DNA of 11,044 nt. It comes from Kordiimonadaceae bacterium. Lineage in GTDB: Bacteria > Pseudomonadota > Alphaproteobacteria > Sphingomonadales > Emcibacteraceae. The DNA lies in the NCBI GenBank assembly GCA_018699075.1, contig JABIPV010000345.1:1-11044 (forward strand), written 5' to 3'. Positions 8,044 through 11,044 of the stretch are shown in pieces. The number at the start of each line of letters is the position of its first letter. Within the stretch, counting starts at the first letter, position 1. The notes under the pieces were generated by a model. It searched no databases, was not told the DNA's origin, and saw nothing but the letters and a program-made list of their open reading frames with translations. The position numbers and the translations under genes are program-made.

Positions 8044-8280
8044 ATGACTTTTAGTAAAGCAAAACACAATCTCGATGTGAGTGGGCATAAATGTCCGCTG
8101 CCGGTGCTGCGCTTGAGACGGATGATGGAAAATATTGGTATCGGCGAAATAGTTGAACTTATTGCGACAGATCCTATGACCCTGATTGACATTCCAAATT
8201 TTTGCCGTGAGGCGGGGCATAGCATTGAAAATGTCACTGAAGGTGAAGAATATATTTTATACTTAATAAAAAAGTGCTGA
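8044..8280 (+). CDS. tusA: TusA-family sulfur carrier protein
   Basis: This is a small cytoplasmic sulfur carrier of the TusA/SirA fold. It accepts persulfide sulfur on a conserved cysteine and passes it on for tRNA thiolation, molybdopterin synthesis or sulfur-oxidation routes, depending on the paralogue. The 78-residue protein begins with an LDVSGHKCPLPVLRLRR segment. Cys17 in the CPLP motif (17-20) is the expected carrier residue, and GEIVELIATDP (34-44) is the usual second strand. Cys54 and Cys78 are extra. GGA lies eight bases before the ATG. It is the first gene of a plus-strand cluster with sufE and a TSUP transporter. That context suggests a role in sulfur relay beyond tRNA thiolation, but the partner cannot be read from sequence. 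The symbol denotes the family. Confidence 0.9.
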   Translation: MTFSKAKHNLDVSGHKCPLPVLRLRRMMENIGIGEIVELIATDPMTLIDIPNFCREAGHSIENVTEGEEYILYLIKKC

Positions 8281-8313
8281 TATAAATAAGGCATTAAAGG
8301 GTGAGTTCTAATA

Positions 8314-8715
8314 ATGAATATTGATGACGTAAAAGAAACTTTTGAATTTATGGACGAGTGGGAAGACCGCTACCGCCATATCATTGATCTTGGCCGTAAG
8401 CTACCTGATTTTGATGAGAAGGATCAGACGGACGCCAACCTCGTTCGAGGATGCATGAGCAAAGTATGGCTGGTTTATAGCAAAGAAGACGGCAAAATTA
8501 TATTCAGGGGCGATAGTGACGCCCATATCGTGCGCGGTCTAGTCGCGATCATACTGATGATTTTTTCAGGAAAAACACCTGGGGAAATAGGAAACACTGA
8601 TGCTACATCAATCCTCACTGAACTGGGGCTGGCACAGCATCTATCCCCCATGCGTACTAATGGGCTTTTTTCAATGGTTGAACGGATCAAAGCTATTGGG
8701 GAAAGTTTTTCTTGA
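8314..8715 (+). CDS. sufE: SufE-family sulfur acceptor protein
   Basis: This cytoplasmic protein takes persulfide sulfur from the cysteine desulfurase SufS and stimulates it, classically for Fe-S cluster assembly. The 133-residue product is standard length for SufE. Cys47 in NLVRGCMSKVWL (42-53) is the acceptor, in the family's GCxSxVW setting. LSPMRTNGLFSMVERIK near the C-terminus matches the typical LSPxRxNG ending. A strong Shine-Dalgarno, AAAGGGTGAG (8296-8305), precedes the ATG. No sufS or other suf gene is in the window, so this is a detached sufE, placed with a TusA-like carrier 33 bases upstream and a transporter overlapping its stop codon. This suggests SufE may work here between TusA-type sulfur flow and a desulfurase encoded elsewhere. 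Confidence 0.93.
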   Translation: MNIDDVKETFEFMDEWEDRYRHIIDLGRKLPDFDEKDQTDANLVRGCMSKVWLVYSKEDGKIIFRGDSDAHIVRGLVAIILMIFSGKTPGEIGNTDATSILTELGLAQHLSPMRTNGLFSMVERIKAIGESFS

Positions 8716-9533
8716 ACGAATTATCTGAATTCTTGCCGCTTATCGCTATTATGCTAGCGTCTGGATTAGTGGCTGGAATGATGGCGGGGTTGCTGGGAAT
8801 TGGCGGCGGCATTATCATCGTGCCGATACTCGAATTTTCGCTCGCCTTTTTTGGTGTTGATGAAGCGGTCAGAATGCATATTGCCATTGCCACATCGCTG
8901 GCGATCATTATTCCAACCTCGCTTTCATCGGTTCGCGCCCATCACAGTCGCGGCACCGTAGATATCAAGGTTATAAAAAGCTGGACGCCGGCGATTTTCA
9001 TCGGCGCGGCACTGGGCAGTTGGGGCGCATCAAAGCTCGATGGCAAAGTGCTAATTACTATTTTTGCATTTCTGGCTTTTTTTGTTGCCCTAAAAATGCT
9101 GTTTAGAAGTAAATCAAAAAATGTAAGAGACGGCATTCCGGATCACCCTGCTATACAGCTCATTCCATTTGCCATGGGAAGTATTTCGAGCATGATGGGA
9201 ATTGGCGGCGGTGTTATGGGGGTTAGTTTTCTTACGCTTTTCGGCCTGCCCATTCACCGTGCGGTGAGTACCGCATCCATTTTCGGCGCCCTCATTGCTA
9301 TCCCTGGTACTATCAGCTTTATGTTACTCGGATTAAATGTTGAAGGTTTGCCGCCGGGCAATATCGGCTATGTCAGTATGGTCGGCCTTGGTATTATCGC
9401 CCCCGCTTCCTATCTGGCGGCTCCGCTAGGCGCCAAAATAGCCCACGCACTAGATCAGAAAAAACTACATCTGGCATTCGGATTATTTCTGTTTTTCGTT
9501 TCAAGCCAGATGCTTTACCGGAATTTGTTTTAG
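8712..9533 (+). CDS. TauE/SafE (TSUP) family sulfite or sulfur-anion transporter
   Basis: This inner-membrane transporter belongs to a family known to move sulfite, sulfoacetate, thiosulfate and related anions. The 273-residue protein has about eight hydrophobic segments and the family's internal duplication: LLGIGGGIIIVP (27-38) in the first half and MMGIGGGVMGVS (161-172) in the second. The charged segment RSKSKNVRDG (132-141) joins the halves. The start is TTG at 8712, whose TG is shared with the TGA stop of sufE. GGGGAAAG at 8698-8705 is well spaced to support it, and the next in-frame Met (residue 14) would remove the front of the first span. The overlap implies coupled translation with sufE and supports a sulfur substrate. 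Direction of transport and the exact anion are unknown. Confidence 0.92.
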   Translation: MNELSEFLPLIAIMLASGLVAGMMAGLLGIGGGIIIVPILEFSLAFFGVDEAVRMHIAIATSLAIIIPTSLSSVRAHHSRGTVDIKVIKSWTPAIFIGAALGSWGASKLDGKVLITIFAFLAFFVALKMLFRSKSKNVRDGIPDHPAIQLIPFAMGSISSMMGIGGGVMGVSFLTLFGLPIHRAVSTASIFGALIAIPGTISFMLLGLNVEGLPPGNIGYVSMVGLGIIAPASYLAAPLGAKIAHALDQKKLHLAFGLFLFFVSSQMLYRNLF

Positions 9534-9535
9534 GC

Positions 9536-9569
9536 AAAAAAAAGCCCCGACCTTTTAAGGGTCGGGGTT
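9536..9569 (-). terminator. Strong intrinsic terminator of the ABC-2 operon
   Basis: CCCCGACC (9545-9552) and GGTCGGGG (9560-9567) form a perfect eight-base stem with a seven-base loop, extended by a G-T and an A-T pair. On the minus strand the stem is followed by eight T (complement of the A run 9536-9543), the classic rho-independent layout. It therefore ends the minus-strand permease gene. On the plus strand only two T follow, so it would stop the TSUP transcript less well, though the stem may protect its 3' end. Confidence 0.88.
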
Positions 9570-9584
9570 AGTGTGGAAGATATC

Positions 9585-9625
9585 GGGCGGGAGGGATTTC
9601 TCGCCCTGGGGGTTAAGGGTTAGGG
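9585..9625 (+). other. G-rich block: second hairpin and telomere-like GGGTTA repeats, G-quadruplex candidate
   Basis: GGGCGGGA (9585-9592) pairs with TCTCGCCC (9599-9606) with one G-T pair and a six-base loop, but no T run follows on either strand. Downstream come GGGGG, GGG and GGG in a GGGGGTTAAGGGTTAGGG arrangement (9608-9625). Six runs of three or more G fall within 41 bases on the plus strand. This could allow a quadruplex that competes with the hairpin. It lies in the 92-base gap between convergent genes and abuts the permease stop codon. Confidence 0.5.
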
Positions 9626-10549
9626 TTAAGTGATACTGTTACGTTTTCTGATCTGAATGCTGCCTGCGATCATTGCTGCTGCGACTATTATTCCAATCCA
9701 GAGGGAAGGCTCGCCGAGGCTTCCAAGTAAGCCAGTGACGGCTTCGATCATATTGCCACCATCATCTATATCGTAGCGATCGCCATATTTTTCCAGATAT
9801 GTGAAGCGAGAGGCAATGACCCGTAGTATCTGTTCAGAGTCGAAAAATATTTTTTCAATAACGACGCCGAGTACCGGAATGATAAAGGCTAGTAGAAATG
9901 GTGAGCGTCTTGAAAAGCTTGATACAAGCATGAAATATGTAAATATCGGCAAAGTCCAAAGTATAATGACAAAGACTGGTACAATGTCGCCTATGATTAC
10001 AGCTAGGTAATTGATGTTCGTGAAAACAAGATCCCATGCACTGTAATCTGTATTTATGCTTACTATTGCGCCCAACATAAAGGTTGTGAAAAATTGAATA
10101 ATAAGGGCAAATCCTATGGCAATCACAGGGGTGACAACGACCACTGTTGCAAGTTTTACCAGAACTTCCTGAGTGTCGGATACTGGCATGGATTTCCAGA
10201 ACAGGATACTTTTGTCTTTTCTTTCATCAAAAAGTACCGATAGAGCGGTAAAGACCATGCTAAAGCCAACCGAAATCATTAGTACCATTGGGGATACCAT
10301 TAAAATACCTGTCATAATAGCAGACGATTTTTCATCAAATTCCGTATTGTTTGACAAATGGTCATTCATGGAAACGCCGTCGAACATCATGCCGCTGCCG
10401 TTTATCATTGCGACTATTGCAAAGAATATAAATAAGCCCGTAATAACCATCGGTGTGGTAAAGATGGCGCGTTTGTTGTCCCAGAATTCTTTTAGGAAAA
10501 GGGCTTTAATAGGGTTATAGCCATTTATTGCTGTTAGGTTAGAAAACAT
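9626..10549 (-). CDS. ABC-2 type transporter permease
   Basis: This is the membrane subunit of an ABC-2 exporter with an unknown cargo. The 307-residue protein has about six hydrophobic spans (near 33-50, 80-106, 134-163, 182-210, 216-233 and 286-301). A cytoplasmic coupling segment, DERKDKSILFWKSMPVSD (108-125), is characteristic of one ABC-2 permease group. The first extracytoplasmic loop after span 1 (about 50-78) is polar and acidic. The start at 10549 has a clear GGAG site. The gene is last in the operon, 31 bases after the small membrane protein and downstream of the ATPase, and is followed by the strong terminator. Gene context gives no hint of the substrate. Peptide, antibiotic or lipid export are all possible. 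Confidence 0.85.
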   Translation of the reverse strand: MFSNLTAINGYNPIKALFLKEFWDNKRAIFTTPMVITGLFIFFAIVAMINGSGMMFDGVSMNDHLSNNTEFDEKSSAIMTGILMVSPMVLMISVGFSMVFTALSVLFDERKDKSILFWKSMPVSDTQEVLVKLATVVVVTPVIAIGFALIIQFFTTFMLGAIVSINTDYSAWDLVFTNINYLAVIIGDIVPVFVIILWTLPIFTYFMLVSSFSRRSPFLLAFIIPVLGVVIEKIFFDSEQILRVIASRFTYLEKYGDRYDIDDGGNMIEAVTGLLGSLGEPSLWIGIIVAAAMIAGSIQIRKRNSIT

Positions 10550-10550
10550 T

Positions 10551-10560
10551 TTATTCTCCG
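10551..10560 (-). promoter_or_regulatory. Ribosome binding site of the permease (copy 2 of a repeated leader)
   Basis: On the minus strand this reads CGGAGAATAA, one base before the permease ATG. The identical 10-mer precedes the small membrane protein gene at 10787-10796. Confidence 0.6.
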
Positions 10561-10580
10561 TTTTATTATCTTATTTCTAC

Positions 10581-10784
10581 TTAGACAAAAAGGCATTGGC
10601 CAATGGCACAAACCATAATTTTATCACTGAAAATGGATTTGCCCATTTCGGTTAATTCAGTGCCATAGCTGGTCTGGGTAAGGCCCGCCATGCCGATGGT
10701 CGCCACTAAAATGAGAAAAGTAATCAATCCAATATTAATCAGTGTGTGGATATTTTTGCGTTTCATTTTCAAATTATTAGCCAT
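10581..10784 (-). CDS. Small single-span membrane protein in ABC-2 operon, unknown function
   Basis: I do not recognise this 67-residue protein. It has a basic N-terminus (NLKMKRKN, 4-11), one hydrophobic span near residues 15-35 (NIGLITFLILVATIGMAGL), then a short polar stretch and a hydrophobic tail with two cysteines five residues apart (VCAIGQCLFV). The span could be an uncleaved signal anchor with the C-terminus outside. The start at 10784 has a clear GGAGA site that overlaps the ATPase stop codon two bases upstream, and the permease follows 31 bases later, so all three genes are very likely one transcript. It may be a small accessory subunit of the exporter or, less likely, its cargo. 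The good ribosome binding site and the tight packing argue that it is a real gene. Confidence 0.65.
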   Translation of the reverse strand: MANNLKMKRKNIHTLINIGLITFLILVATIGMAGLTQTSYGTELTEMGKSIFSDKIMVCAIGQCLFV

Positions 10785-10786
10785 GA

Positions 10787-10796
10787 TTATTCTCCG
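10787..10796 (-). promoter_or_regulatory. Ribosome binding site of the small membrane protein (copy 1 of a repeated leader)
   Basis: On the minus strand this reads CGGAGAATAA, two bases before the ATG at 10784, and its final TAA is also the stop codon of the upstream ATPase gene. It is identical to the leader of the permease gene at 10551-10560. Confidence 0.6.
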
Positions 10797-11044
10797 CTCA
10801 TCAATGTTACGAAAAGATCAGATAAAGAGAGACGGCTTACGTCGCCAAACTGTTTTAAAGTCTCTTTATCCTGGCCTTTGTAAATTAAGCTGGTGCGGCC
10901 AAGGGAGTTCTTTTCTCGGTAAGGAGAAAGGGCGCGTGCTTCGTCAATATGTTCATTGGTTGGCTCTAGCACTTTCCAGGTATCTAGTGTTTCATCCATG
11001 CTGGCGTCATACATTATTCTGCCGTCTTTGATGAAGATCACATC
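10787..11044 (-). CDS. ABC-2 transporter ATP-binding protein, C-terminal end only
   Basis: Only the last 85 codons are in the window. The frame is open to the edge and begins DVIFIKDGRIMYD, the sequence that follows the switch-His region in ABC ATPases, where the last strands read VIFIxxGRI. The remaining tail (TWKVLEPTNEHIDEARALS and on) is the variable C-terminal extension seen in exporter ATPases of the CcmA type. The Walker and signature motifs would lie beyond 11044. Two bases separate its stop from the small membrane protein gene, and the permease is the next gene, so it is the motor of that ABC-2 exporter. The GTG near 11041 is an internal Val codon, not a start. Confidence 0.8.
   Translation of the reverse strand, partial: DVIFIKDGRIMYDASMDETLDTWKVLEPTNEHIDEARALSPYREKNSLGRTSLIYKGQDKETLKQFGDVSRLSLSDLFVTLMSGE

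Noticed and set aside
8475..8908. Minus-strand open frames of about 71 codons opposite sufE and the TSUP gene
   Set aside because: They lie opposite conserved coding sequence and have no supporting ribosome sites or motifs.
9608..9628. True telomeric repeat or replicon end
   Set aside because: There are only about three degenerate copies within an ordinary intergenic gap with genes continuing on both sides, so telomere identity is not supported.

Overview
The window looks like chromosomal DNA from a moderate- to low-GC Gram-negative bacterium. My best guess is a marine-type alphaproteobacterium. I infer this from the style of Acs, the compact tungstate transporter, the stand-alone SufE and the MnmC-type oxidase. 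No rRNA or other marker gene is present, so the assignment is tentative. Coding density is high, and no stretch longer than about 100 bases lacks a gene. I see no tRNA, rRNA, CRISPR array, insertion sequence or prophage gene.

Layout. Positions 1-1510 (minus) hold the first 503 codons of acetyl-CoA synthetase (acs), cut by the window edge. Positions 1579-2748 (minus) encode a stand-alone FAD oxidase resembling only the C-terminal half of the tRNA-modification enzyme MnmC. Divergent from it, 2837-3427 (plus) encodes a small exported lipocalin/DUF1579-like protein. Converging on that gene is a PAS-PAS-GGDEF-EAL protein (3443-5644, minus) with both catalytic domains apparently intact. Immediately upstream on the same strand is a three-gene tungstate ABC importer, transcribed in the order permease (tupB), ATPase (tupC), binding protein (tupA), from 7956 down to 5731.

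An 87-base divergent region separates tupB from a plus-strand sulfur-handling cluster: a TusA-like carrier (8044-8280), SufE (8314-8715) and a TauE/SafE-family (TSUP) sulfur-anion transporter (8712-9533). The transporter starts at a TTG that overlaps the sufE stop codon. After it comes a strong hairpin with a run of eight T on the minus strand, which ends the opposing operon, and then a G-rich block with telomere-like hexamers. The right end is a minus-strand ABC-2 exporter operon: the C-terminal end of the ATPase (10787-11044, cut by the window edge), a 67-residue single-span membrane protein, and a 307-residue permease.

How the genes may work together. TupBCA imports tungstate for pterin-type metal cofactors, which bind the metal through dithiolene sulfur. 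The divergent TusA-SufE-TSUP cluster moves sulfur anions and persulfide sulfur. The two units share one short control region, and a functional link between tungsten supply and sulfur relay is the most interesting hypothesis here, though unproven. Other points worth a look are the Pro replacing the Q-loop Gln in TupC, the missing methyltransferase half of MnmC, the small protein embedded in the ABC-2 operon, and the G-quadruplex candidate in the convergent gap.
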